Translations under genes and position numbers: made by a program
Shown: positions 1 to 6,862 of the stretch, piece by piece
How the letters are laid out: the number at the start of each line of letters is the position of its first letter
How positions within the stretch are numbered: position 1 is the first letter of the stretch
Notes under the pieces: model-generated
Database searches by the model: none
Told to the model about the DNA's origin: nothing
The model's input: only the letters and a program-made list of their open reading frames with translations
NCBI GenBank assembly: GCA_009177215.1
Contig: WFLY01000038.1
Span: 1,160 to 8,753, forward strand
Origin: Bacillota bacterium
GTDB taxonomy: Bacteria > Bacillota > Clostridia > Lachnospirales > Lachnospiraceae
DNA: 7,594 nt
Reading direction: 5' to 3'

Positions 1-3000
1 TAATCAAATTCCTTTAGCTCTTTAAAGAAATTGAGATGTATTTTCTCCCGCATCATCTCTCGCAGGTAAATCTCCAAAACACCCCGTGTCGTCTTGCTGT
101 AATCTTCCTTATTCTCCGCATAGTATTTCAGAAATGCCAGCTTGCAGATTTTCTGCACCTGTTCATTCCTTTGATGCATATTCTGAATCTCCTCAAACAC
201 ATAGCTCTCCGTAATCCTTTCCCTCACAAAATAATCATAAGCACATTGTGACAGAAATGCTTCCTCTACCTCCTGCTTGGCTCCCTGAGATACATAATAG
301 CGGAAAATATCCATTTTCTCTCCCACAAAAGCGCCGGAATAAAGCATCTGTACTAAAATCCGCTCGCAGAGATTATAGCATTCTATATCAAATGCTCTCG
401 CCGCTTTCCAAATGTCACGCATATCTTTGATCATTCCCTTAAAATACAAGGTTAGATATCGCAATATATTGCCATCGTATTTCCCCTGCCGGAATGCATA
501 AACTGCAGCCGCACTTAGGATCTGATCCTCCATCATATCAGTCCTGAATATCCTTTCGCTTACAAGGCGTACCAACGTATTTATATCCGCAAAATAAGGA
601 TCATACCTTACCAGCCACTCATACGCCAGATCATAATTACCGCGAAGCACCAGATATTTTAGCGCCAATGCTCTTTCCCTGATATTAAGCTCCTGCACCG
701 GAATGCATTCCAAATATTCGTCCAGCGCACGCATATCATCCGCTTCATAATAATATTTCAAAAGTTTGAGATAAATTTCCTTCCTGACAACAGGAAATAC
801 CTCTTCCGAAGCCACTATACGCAAAACTCTGTCCAAGCTCTCCTGCGTAAAATCCTCACTGTCCTTGTCACTTTCATACAAATACAAATCCAGTTTCGGC
901 AAATCCTTTACATAATGAGCCACCATACGGATATATTTCCCTGCAAGCATTAGCTTTTCCAGAGTATACTCCACATCCTTTATGAAACGATTCCCCCATG
1001 CATCCTCAAATACTATAGTATATTCATTACCATACAACGCTACCCATGTCTGACCGTCCGCAAGAACATACTCTGTGGGTACGGAATTGTCAGGTTGATA
1101 CACAAAAACCTTCTTGAGCCTTAAATCCTCCACCTGTATTCTATGGGCAAACAAAAGCTTTGCCAAAGGCACTGCCGTCTGTTCATTTATCATATCCGGA
1201 GAAAGCAGTCTCTTATAAAGATTTGCCAAATGCCTGTTAATATGCTCCTTCTTAATTTGCTCCAGCATAAAATGCTCTATACGCACACGATAGTTCCCAT
1301 ATAATTCTCCGAGAGAAGCACTGTTCTGCAAAATATAATCATATAGATAAGCGCTATGTATATAATCCAGATTGTTCTGATAAGAAAAGTACAGCAAAAC
1401 TATTCGGGGAAGCTTTCTTGTCTTCTCTAAATCCAAGGACATCATAAAATATTCATATAGATTGGTAATGCGAAGCTGTGCCTCCACACCGCTTTGATAC
1501 CAATGAAAATATTTTTGTCCTGTCTTTCCTCCCTTGATAAGCAAAGTACATATCTCCTGAAGGATTCTCACATCCGGCTTTATTTGATATAATTTTTCCA
1601 AGGTTTTGTACAGAACCGGTGAATACTCCTTTACCTTGCCCGTAAGATACAAAAGCTGTTCCGTCAACTCTGCACCCAGCATTTCCTGCTTCGCCCCGTA
1701 ATACAGCACCTGCAGACCAAAACCATCCAGCTTGCGCAGTAGCGTAGGGTTCGCATTAATCAAAAGCAGCGCTTCAATATATATAATAGAGCTGTTGCAG
1801 CCACTTAAAAATTGTTCCTTTAAAAACTGCCATTTCACGGTAGCCGATTTATTATACTCTTCCGAGAGATATAAAAGCAGCCACGCTACTCTCCATGAAG
1901 TACGATTTTTTCTATATATCCGTTCCACTCTGGCCGCCACTTGATTTACATATTCCTCTTCCCTGCGTATCAGAGTAGTTAAATACCAGTAGTACGCCCA
2001 CAATATATCCTGCTCCCCGTCTTTTCTGTCAAGCAGCTCTCTGGCATGCTCCAGCAGCCAGTTTGCCTCATTATAACGTTCTTCCGTTATCAAAAGCTGT
2101 GCCTTAAAAAGTCTGGCGGAAACATCCTTTTCATTTAATGCTATCAGCTTTTCCACCAGCTTGCCTGTCTCCTTCAGCCATGCTGCCGTAGTAATCTTCT
2201 TCATACGGAATGCCTGATAAGCTTCCAACAGTTGTACAACAGAACGCTTTGCGGTAAGCTGTGCCTTCTTTGCCACATTACCTTCGCCCACCATCACCTG
2301 AACTGTTATAGTAAGGGAGACATATGAATTGTGCAAAAATACCCGCCCGAAATTCTTACCGTTTCGACACATACTTCTGTCTATGTAAATCGGAAGCCTG
2401 CAATAATTTCCAAGGAAATCATCATCCGTCAACACTTCCTTCTCGGTAAACAGAAAATCCCCCTCACATTCCACCAAAAGCCGTGTATAACCCCAGCCGT
2501 TCCGCGTAATACCCACGCTTTTCTCCAATACCGCATAAGTACCGTCCATAGACATAATATCCAGTGAAACCGCCGTCTCCTCGGGTATAAATTCCACCTT
2601 TTGTTTTTTATTTATCTGAATCAAAAATTCTTCCATGTTCTGCTCATTCCCGGGATATGCCGACAACCCCCTATAGCCGTCATAGTGCTGCATATCATTA
2701 CCGACAAATATCTGCGGAAACTCCGGTGAATAAAACAGCTTCACCGCCTCCTGCCAATTACTCTTTGCCAGATTGGCAAAATGGAAAAGATTCTTCACCG
2801 CTCCGATAGAGGATTCTAAAACCGTATGCTCAACGGACACCACAAAGGGAAGATAATATTCCCCTTGATTACTCACAACCCAAAACACTCCTTTGACCAC
2901 ATCGCCCTCTTCCATATTTTCCCCATGGAAGCAGAATGCAATTTCAGCTTCACTGCCTGTAAACTCAGGAGTAAGACATTCCATCCTGTAATCGGAGGTA

Positions 3001-3167
3001 TACACAAAACCGTTAACAAACCGCCCTTTTGCCGCGGTAATCATAAAGGTCCCCTCATAAAACATCCCCTTTTGCAAAGCGAGTTCTATTTTTGCACATG
3101 AAAAATCGAGAGAACCATTCTCATAATCGAAGTTTCCCTCTAAAATCTGATTAATAATCTCATGCAT
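1..3167 (-). CDS. DUF5717-like large protein, 3' end cut by window edge
   Basis: Read on the minus strand, one frame stays open from an ATG at 3167 to position 1: 1055 codons with no stop, so the C-terminus lies outside the window. GGGTGAG (3173-3179) sits 5 bases before the ATG; an ATG at 3171 in another frame stops after three codons, which fixes the start. The product begins MHEIINQILEGNFDYENG. Residues 1-115 are beta-rich and Ig-like. Residues about 120-185 are helical (ESSIGAVKNLFHFANLAKSNW). About 190-295 is a second beta-rich part. The rest, from about 310, is a series of amphipathic helices rich in Tyr, Leu, Glu and Lys that look like TPR-type repeats. There is no signal peptide or membrane segment, so it is probably cytoplasmic. 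The N-terminal pattern matches what I recall of DUF5717 proteins from Lachnospiraceae. Their function is unknown, and a scaffold or protein-interaction role is only inferred from the repeats. It appears to be transcribed alone from its own promoter. Confidence 0.85.
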   Translation of the reverse strand, partial: MHEIINQILEGNFDYENGSLDFSCAKIELALQKGMFYEGTFMITAAKGRFVNGFVYTSDYRMECLTPEFTGSEAEIAFCFHGENMEEGDVVKGVFWVVSNQGEYYLPFVVSVEHTVLESSIGAVKNLFHFANLAKSNWQEAVKLFYSPEFPQIFVGNDMQHYDGYRGLSAYPGNEQNMEEFLIQINKKQKVEFIPEETAVSLDIMSMDGTYAVLEKSVGITRNGWGYTRLLVECEGDFLFTEKEVLTDDDFLGNYCRLPIYIDRSMCRNGKNFGRVFLHNSYVSLTITVQVMVGEGNVAKKAQLTAKRSVVQLLEAYQAFRMKKITTAAWLKETGKLVEKLIALNEKDVSARLFKAQLLITEERYNEANWLLEHARELLDRKDGEQDILWAYYWYLTTLIRREEEYVNQVAARVERIYRKNRTSWRVAWLLLYLSEEYNKSATVKWQFLKEQFLSGCNSSIIYIEALLLINANPTLLRKLDGFGLQVLYYGAKQEMLGAELTEQLLYLTGKVKEYSPVLYKTLEKLYQIKPDVRILQEICTLLIKGGKTGQKYFHWYQSGVEAQLRITNLYEYFMMSLDLEKTRKLPRIVLLYFSYQNNLDYIHSAYLYDYILQNSASLGELYGNYRVRIEHFMLEQIKKEHINRHLANLYKRLLSPDMINEQTAVPLAKLLFAHRIQVEDLRLKKVFVYQPDNSVPTEYVLADGQTWVALYGNEYTIVFEDAWGNRFIKDVEYTLEKLMLAGKYIRMVAHYVKDLPKLDLYLYESDKDSEDFTQESLDRVLRIVASEEVFPVVRKEIYLKLLKYYYEADDMRALDEYLECIPVQELNIRERALALKYLVLRGNYDLAYEWLVRYDPYFADINTLVRLVSERIFRTDMMEDQILSAAAVYAFRQGKYDGNILRYLTLYFKGMIKDMRDIWKAARAFDIECYNLCERILVQMLYSGAFVGEKMDIFRYYVSQGAKQEVEEAFLSQCAYDYFVRERITESYVFEEIQNMHQRNEQVQKICKLAFLKYYAENKEDYSKTTRGVLEIYLREMMREKIHLNFFKELKEFD

Positions 3168-3201
3168 TCATACTCACCCACTTTATCAAACGATTATATT
3201 G

Positions 3202-3230
3202 ATTATATCAAATTTTTAGATATAGAGCAA
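3202..3230 (-). promoter_or_regulatory. Sigma-A-type extended -10 promoter for the DUF5717 gene
   Basis: On the minus strand, TATAAT (3202-3207) is preceded by TG one base upstream (TGA-TATAAT), an extended -10. TTGCTC (3225-3230) lies 17 bp further upstream as a partial -35. The start codon at 3167 is about 35 bases beyond the -10, leaving a short leader. The promoter sits just after the terminator of the ABC operon, which makes the DUF5717 gene an independent unit. A second TATAAT at 3193-3198 has no acceptable -35. Confidence 0.65.
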
Positions 3231-3250
3231 TCAATTTTCAGAATAAATAG

Positions 3251-3300
3251 AAGCAAAAAGGACGGGACTTTTTCAAGCCACCGCCCTTTTAAAATTGCTT
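3251..3300 (-). terminator. Rho-independent terminator of the GntR-ABC operon
   Basis: It begins 4 bases after the permease stop. Read on the minus strand, the main stem is AAAAGGGCGG (3281-3290) with CCGTCCTTTT (3256-3265), which pairs fully when one G-U wobble is allowed, around a 15-base loop. On the plus strand the same position would be an A-C mismatch, so the structure favours minus-strand transcripts. A T-rich tail follows (TTTTTGCTTCT). An outer complement, AAGCAA (3251-3256) with TTGCTT (3295-3300), could extend the stem past a 4-base bulge. Confidence 0.8.
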
Positions 3301-3303
3301 TTA

Positions 3304-4167
3304 TCAATCCAGATTAAGCTTTTTCTTAATGATAAAATAAGACAAAAAATATAATCCTACGCCCATTACGATTGAAATAATCAGACTGTAATCATAGGTT
3401 GTTCCCATCATCACGTCACCATTCATACCCCTTGTAATAGTTGTCGCCATGCTTATCGTGCCGACCACCATGCCGACGATCATATTCACAAGTCCCAATC
3501 CGAAGTAAGTCAGGATACCCATCATTGCCTTATACTTCTTAGACAGCTGCCCGATGGTAAGCGCTCCGAAAATCATCATGATACTGCTGAATGCACCTAT
3601 TATGACCGTCAATATCCAAACCACAACGTAATGCGTCAGATTAATTCCAAGCTCTGTCTCATACAGACTGACGATTTCACCGCCAACCTCTCTCAATATA
3701 TCCCAAAGACTCACATCCAACTGCACCCCGTTTACAATGGAAGCCAGCATTGTGAAAATCAGCATGGCTATGGATATCACAGCAACAACATTTACAATCA
3801 ACATCCAAAGACCGCCTACAAGCAACTTGGAACCTAAAAGCTGATGGGGCGTTACCGGAAGCGTATGTGAAAGATATCCCTCATCTGTATACATGCTCCT
3901 GAAAAAACGCACACCTAAATAAATCATCATGCCATAGTAAACACCTATCACCATGAATATACACACAACCAGACTTCCAATACCCATAAACGTTCCCGTT
4001 AACGCTGCCAAGTCATCAAGATTGGCGCTATTATTAAACAAATTCGTCCACATAGGGCTGTTAAAATACAGACATCCTATCAGGGTCACAGACAATAATG
4101 TAATCAGCAGCACAGCACCTATTTTATATACACTCTTCCATTCATGCTTAATTAACTTACCTAACAT
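3304..4167 (-). CDS. ABC-2 type transporter permease subunit
   Basis: This is the membrane half of an ABC exporter, 287 residues. The N-terminus MLGKLIKHEWKSVYK is the cytoplasmic amphipathic lead typical of ABC-2 permeases. Six hydrophobic segments are visible, at about residues 17-35, 61-84, 117-145, 180-204, 215-240 and 261-280, and it ends in a Lys-rich tail. Between the second and third segments lies RSMYTDEGYLSHTLPVTPHQ (90-109), a cytoplasmic motif common in permeases paired with YtrB-like ATPases and a likely ATPase contact. The start is supported by GGGAGGTG (4173-4180), 5 bases upstream. It overlaps the end of the ATPase gene by 7 bases, so translation is probably coupled. As a homodimer it would bind two ATPase copies. 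The substrate cannot be told from sequence; peptide antibiotic or lipid-linked compounds are possibilities from related systems only. Confidence 0.88.
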   Translation of the reverse strand: MLGKLIKHEWKSVYKIGAVLLITLLSVTLIGCLYFNSPMWTNLFNNSANLDDLAALTGTFMGIGSLVVCIFMVIGVYYGMMIYLGVRFFRSMYTDEGYLSHTLPVTPHQLLGSKLLVGGLWMLIVNVVAVISIAMLIFTMLASIVNGVQLDVSLWDILREVGGEIVSLYETELGINLTHYVVVWILTVIIGAFSSIMMIFGALTIGQLSKKYKAMMGILTYFGLGLVNMIVGMVVGTISMATTITRGMNGDVMMGTTYDYSLIISIVMGVGLYFLSYFIIKKKLNLD

Positions 4168-4862
4168 GCGAACACCTCCCTGAAATAAGCATCTACCGAT
4201 TTACCATGTTTTTCCCTGATATTATCCACAGAGGTGTAAAGCACCAGCTGACCGTAGCGCATAAAAATCACTTCATCCAAAACCTGCTCCACATCACTGA
4301 TTAAATGTGTGGATATCAGCACTGTCGCTTCAGGGTTGTAGTTGTTAATAATAGTGCGCAGAATATAATCCCTTGCCGCAGGGTCCACACCTGCAATAGG
4401 TTCGTCCAGAACATATAAATCCGCATTGCGGCTCATCACCAGAATCAACTGTACCTTTTCCTTTGTACCTTTAGACAGGGTTTTCAATTTAGTTGTCGGG
4501 TCAATATTTAGGCTGCTAAGCATCTCCTCAGCCTTTGCTCTGGAGAAATCCGGATAAAAGTCCTCAAAAAAGCTAAGAATCTCACTAATTTTCTTACTGC
4601 CCGCAAGATAAGTGCGGTCCGGCAGATATGCCACGCGCGCCTTGCTCTGTACACCCACAAAAGCACCGTTAATTTTAATGCTTCCGCTGGTTGGCGTCAA
4701 AAGACCGTTCAACATTTTAATAAGAGTCGTTTTACCACTGCCGTTGGGACCTAAAAGTCCTATAATTTTTCCTTTGGGAAGCGTAATTGTAATATTGTTG
4801 ACCGCAACGCTCCTGTCATCATAAGCCTTAGTCAGCCCTACAATTTCTATCAATTCATTCAT
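4161..4862 (-). CDS. ABC transporter ATP-binding protein (YtrB-like)
   Basis: The nucleotide-binding subunit for the adjacent permease, 233 residues, a normal length for a single-domain ATPase. The Walker A motif GPNGSGKTT is at residues 38-46. The signature is LSKGT (129-133), a variant of LSGGQ. Walker B is LYVLDEP (149-155) with catalytic Glu154, followed by the D-loop AGVDP (157-161) and the switch His186 in STHLI. The Q-loop position reads YLPD (79-82), with Asp in place of the usual Gln; I believe this is common in exporters linked to GntR regulators. The start ATG overlaps the regulator's stop by 4 bases (ATGA), and AAGGA lies just upstream. It hydrolyses ATP at the inner face of the membrane to drive export. 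The gene order, regulator then ATPase then permease, resembles the start of the Bacillus ytr operon, but with only one ATPase and one permease. Confidence 0.93.
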   Translation of the reverse strand: MNELIEIVGLTKAYDDRSVAVNNITITLPKGKIIGLLGPNGSGKTTLIKMLNGLLTPTSGSIKINGAFVGVQSKARVAYLPDRTYLAGSKKISEILSFFEDFYPDFSRAKAEEMLSSLNIDPTTKLKTLSKGTKEKVQLILVMSRNADLYVLDEPIAGVDPAARDYILRTIINNYNPEATVLISTHLISDVEQVLDEVIFMRYGQLVLYTSVDNIREKHGKSVDAYFREVFAC

Positions 4863-5233
4863 ATATCCTTCTCCCTCTCGTCAGATTGTTCAAGCAATGC
4901 ATTAATTTCACCTTTGGTATAGCCAAGCTCCTGCATTTTTGTGAAGAACTCCTCCACATGGGTCCTTGCAAGCTTCTGCCTGATACTGTCAATCATGTTC
5001 CTATCCTCTGTAACGGTTCGTCCGTTTGTTCTCTGGGTGATAATAAGCCCTATTCTCTCCAGCTCAGCAAATGCCTTCTGCATTGTATTTGGATTAACTG
5101 CCGCCACGGCTGCAAGCTCACGCACACTGGGCAGCTTACCGCCCGCCGGATAATAACCGGACACTATCTGCATCTGAATCCTCTCTACCAGCTGTGCATA
5201 TATAGGTCTATCCGAATCTAAATCCCACGCCAT
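4859..5233 (-). CDS. GntR family transcriptional regulator (YtrA type)
   Basis: A 124-residue DNA-binding regulator. The winged helix-turn-helix spans about residues 10-78, beginning with RPIYAQLVERIQMQIVSG and carrying the family core GGKLPSVRELAAVAAVNPNT, then MQKAFAELERIGLI and a wing (QRTNGRTV). The remaining 45 residues form a short helical dimerisation tail (FFTKMQELGYTKGEINALLE), which is the YtrA layout and leaves no room for a ligand-binding domain. The start at 5233 is chosen because AAAGGAGG lies 6 bases upstream. The frame is open for 20 more codons to an ATG at 5293, but that would place the start within the -10 and operator region and has no binding site. As the first gene of the operon, with an inverted repeat over its own -10, it probably represses itself and the transporter. 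The inducer is unknown. Confidence 0.92.
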   Translation of the reverse strand: MAWDLDSDRPIYAQLVERIQMQIVSGYYPAGGKLPSVRELAAVAAVNPNTMQKAFAELERIGLIITQRTNGRTVTEDRNMIDSIRQKLARTHVEEFFTKMQELGYTKGEINALLEQSDEREKDI

Positions 5234-5239
5234 GTATAT

Positions 5240-5247
5240 CCTCCTTT
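5240..5247 (-). promoter_or_regulatory. Strong ribosome binding site fixing the GntR start
   Basis: AAAGGAGG on the minus strand, 6 bases before the ATG at 5233. It decides for the 124-residue product over the 144-residue in-frame extension. Confidence 0.85.
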
Positions 5248-5281
5248 CAAATAATTTGTACTTCTGTATTAACTTCATAAT

Positions 5282-5298
5282 ACAATAATACATATTGT
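5282..5298. promoter_or_regulatory. Inverted repeat over the -10: candidate GntR operator
   Basis: ACAATA (5282-5287) and TATTGT (5293-5298) form a perfect 6-bp inverted repeat with a 5-base spacer. It fully covers the -10 hexamer of the regulator's own promoter. YtrA-type regulators bind as dimers to inverted repeats at their promoters, so this position suits autorepression. The region is AT-rich and 6-bp arms can occur by chance, so the assignment rests mainly on location. Confidence 0.45.
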
Positions 5299-5313
5299 TA
5301 TCTATTTAGTCAA
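5285..5313 (-). promoter_or_regulatory. Sigma-A promoter of the GntR-ABC operon
   Basis: On the minus strand, TTGACT (5308-5313) and TATTAT (5285-5290) are separated by exactly 17 bp, a near-consensus vegetative promoter. Transcription would begin near 5278, giving a leader of roughly 45 bases before the GntR start. A second copy of TATTAT lies just downstream (5277-5282). Confidence 0.75.
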
Positions 5314-5362
5314 TACCTTTTTTAAAAAACTTTAAATATTTTTTATAACTTTTTGCTAATTA

Positions 5363-5390
5363 ATGCGGAACCATTTTTTACCTTCCGCAT
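5363..5390. repeat. Perfect 8-bp inverted repeat upstream of the SleC-like gene
   Basis: ATGCGGAA (5363-5370) and TTCCGCAT (5383-5390) are perfect reverse complements around a 12-base loop with a T-run. The repeat ends 35 bases before the chosen start codon at 5426. It is a GC-containing element in a very AT-rich intergenic region. It could be an operator for a dimeric regulator or a leader hairpin. No T-run follows it on the plus strand, so it is not a good terminator in that direction. Confidence 0.6.
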
Positions 5391-5413
5391 ATAAATACAG
5401 TAACAAAATACGC

Positions 5414-5418
5414 AAAGG
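5414..5418 (+). promoter_or_regulatory. Ribosome binding site fixing the SleC-like start
   Basis: AAAGG lies 7 bases before the ATG at 5426. The alternative in-frame ATG at 5363 has only AT-rich sequence before it and forms the left arm of the inverted repeat, so it is unlikely to be used. Confidence 0.6.
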
Positions 5419-5425
5419 TTTTGCC

Positions 5426-6709
5426 ATGTCAGATAAAAATTTACAAGCCGCTCAGGAACCGCAGCCGATAAATGCGGCATATGCCGGTTCCCTGAAAATA
5501 AGCGTGGTATCCTCCATTGGACTTGTTCCCATTGAAAATGCCACCGTCACCATATCCTATACGGGGGATCCCGATTCTCCCATAGAAACCTTAACCACGG
5601 ATTCCTCAGGGCAAACGCCCACGGTAAATCTTCCGGCACCCAATGTTTCGCTGTCTTTAGACCCCGATGCCATAGAGCAGCCCTATTCCGAATATAACAA
5701 CCTGATGGATAGACAAGGATATGAGCCGGTGCTGGTATCCGGCTCCGAGATTCTTGCCGACCAGCTTTCTCTGCAGCCTATACAGATGAATCCACTTGCC
5801 TCAACTGAGGAAGAAGAAAAAATAGTTATCATACCCGCACATACTCTTTTTGCAGAATATCCACCCAAAATACCCGAGGATGAAATCAAGCCTATCGGGG
5901 AAACCGGCGAAATTGTTTTAAGCCGCGTAGTAATCCCCGAATACATTATTGTTCATGACGGCGTTCCTTCAGACCCTACGGCTCCCAACTATTGGGTTCG
6001 TTACAAGGATTACATCAAAAACGTTGCCTCATGTGAAATCTACTCCACATGGCCGGAAAGCACTATTTATGCCAATATTCTGGTTATCCTGTCCTTTACT
6101 CTGAACCGAGTGTATACTGAGTGGTACCGGGGGCAGGGCTACGATTTTACCATAACCTCCTCCACTGCTTATGATCACAAGTGGATTTACGGGAGAAATA
6201 TTTTTGAAAATATTGATTATCTGGTGGACAGCATTTTTGCCAATTACCTTTCAAGACCCGGCGTGCGTCAGCCGATTTTTACCTCCTACTGCGACGGCAA
6301 TCGCGTAACCTGTGAGGGCTTAAGCCAGTGGGGTTCCAAATACCTTGGGGATGAGGGCTACTCGGCGATTGAAATTATCCGCTATTACTATGGCAATGAC
6401 ATGTATATCAATACGGCGGATCTTATCTCCGGTGTTCCCTCCTCCTATCCCGGATATGAGCTTACCATCGGCTCCGCAGGCGACAAGGTCCGCCAGCTCC
6501 AGAATCAACTGAACCGTATCGCACGAAATTATCCGGCAATCCCTACTATTACCGCTGATGGTATTTACGGCGATAACACGGCAAATGCGGTGCGTATCTT
6601 CCAAGGCATCTTTAATCTGCCCCAGACCGGAGTGACCGATTATGCCACCTGGTATGAAATTTCAGATATCTATGTGGGCGTGACAAGAATTGCCGAGCCG
6701 GGGCAATAA
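5426..6709 (+). CDS. SleC-like spore cortex-lytic protein (SpoIID-like domain plus peptidoglycan-binding domain)
   Basis: 427 residues from the preferred start. Residues 21-120 form a beta-sandwich like carboxypeptidase regulatory domains (GSLKISVVSSIGLVPIENAT, later TLTTDSSGQT). A linker with an acidic run (EEEEK, 128-132) leads to VVIPEYIIVHDGVPSDP (168-184). Residues 190-325 are SpoIID-like: YKDYIKNVASCEI carries the expected catalytic Glu204, and GLSQWG followed by EGYSAIEIIRYYYG matches the SpoIID C-terminal pattern. The Cys/His zinc motif of true SpoIID is absent. Residues 345-412 are a peptidoglycan_binding_1 repeat (GSAGDKVRQLQNQLN, then ADGIYGDNTANAVRIFQ). This order matches clostridial SleC, a lytic transglycosylase that degrades spore cortex at germination after Csp proteases remove its propeptide. 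No signal peptide is visible, as expected for a protein made in the mother cell and deposited on the forespore. No csp gene is nearby. It stands alone, divergent from the GntR operon. A related non-germination wall enzyme remains possible. Confidence 0.75.
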   Translation: MSDKNLQAAQEPQPINAAYAGSLKISVVSSIGLVPIENATVTISYTGDPDSPIETLTTDSSGQTPTVNLPAPNVSLSLDPDAIEQPYSEYNNLMDRQGYEPVLVSGSEILADQLSLQPIQMNPLASTEEEEKIVIIPAHTLFAEYPPKIPEDEIKPIGETGEIVLSRVVIPEYIIVHDGVPSDPTAPNYWVRYKDYIKNVASCEIYSTWPESTIYANILVILSFTLNRVYTEWYRGQGYDFTITSSTAYDHKWIYGRNIFENIDYLVDSIFANYLSRPGVRQPIFTSYCDGNRVTCEGLSQWGSKYLGDEGYSAIEIIRYYYGNDMYINTADLISGVPSSYPGYELTIGSAGDKVRQLQNQLNRIARNYPAIPTITADGIYGDNTANAVRIFQGIFNLPQTGVTDYATWYEISDIYVGVTRIAEPGQ

Positions 6710-6750
6710 ACAAAAATAGACAGAATCGGTAAAAAGCGAATTACTTTTTA

Positions 6751-6800
6751 AAAGGCTGAACAGTTCGTATAATTTACGAATGCTCAGCCTTTCTTATTTT
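6751..6800 (+). terminator. Compound hairpin terminator between convergent genes
   Basis: AAAGGCTGA (6751-6759) pairs perfectly with TCAGCCTTT (6784-6792). Within it, TTCGTA (6764-6769) pairs with TACGAA (6775-6780) around a 5-base loop, giving a long two-part stem with a small internal loop. TTTCTTATTTTAT follows on the plus strand, so it ends the SleC-like transcript 41 bases after its stop. On the minus strand only four T follow the stem, so it may also stop the convergent isomerase transcript, less strongly. A weaker AAAAAG/CTTTTT hairpin (6731-6749) lies directly before it. Confidence 0.85.
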
Positions 6801-6862
6801 ATAGATTACATTATAATTACAGTATTTTCCGACAACTGCCTGCCAAAGTTTTTTCCGGAGTT

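Noticed and set aside
36..3101. Several short plus-strand open frames (e.g. 36-251, 1732-1944, 2331-2567, 2826-3101)
   Set aside because: All lie antisense to the uninterrupted 1055-codon minus-strand frame. They have no convincing ribosome binding sites and no recognisable protein character.
5234..5293. GntR start at the upstream in-frame ATG (5293), giving 144 residues
   Set aside because: It lies in the -10/operator region, has no ribosome binding site, and adds a tail not seen in the family; the ATG at 5233 has a strong AAAGGAGG site.
5388..5397. Sporulation sigma-factor -10 (CATATAAATA) as a called promoter for the SleC-like gene
   Set aside because: It is one or two bases off the sigma-E, sigma-G and sigma-K consensus spacing and has no clear -35 partner, so it is mentioned only as a possibility.
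5363..5425. SleC-like gene starting at 5363, with a 21-residue N-terminal extension
   Set aside because: There is no ribosome binding site, the ATG forms part of a perfect inverted repeat, and the added residues do not make a signal peptide. The ATG at 5426 has AAAGG at good spacing.
6731..6749. AAAAAG-CGAATTA-CTTTTT as a separate terminator
   Set aside because: The stem is only six mostly A-T pairs and no T-run follows it; the hairpin at 6751-6792 is far stronger.
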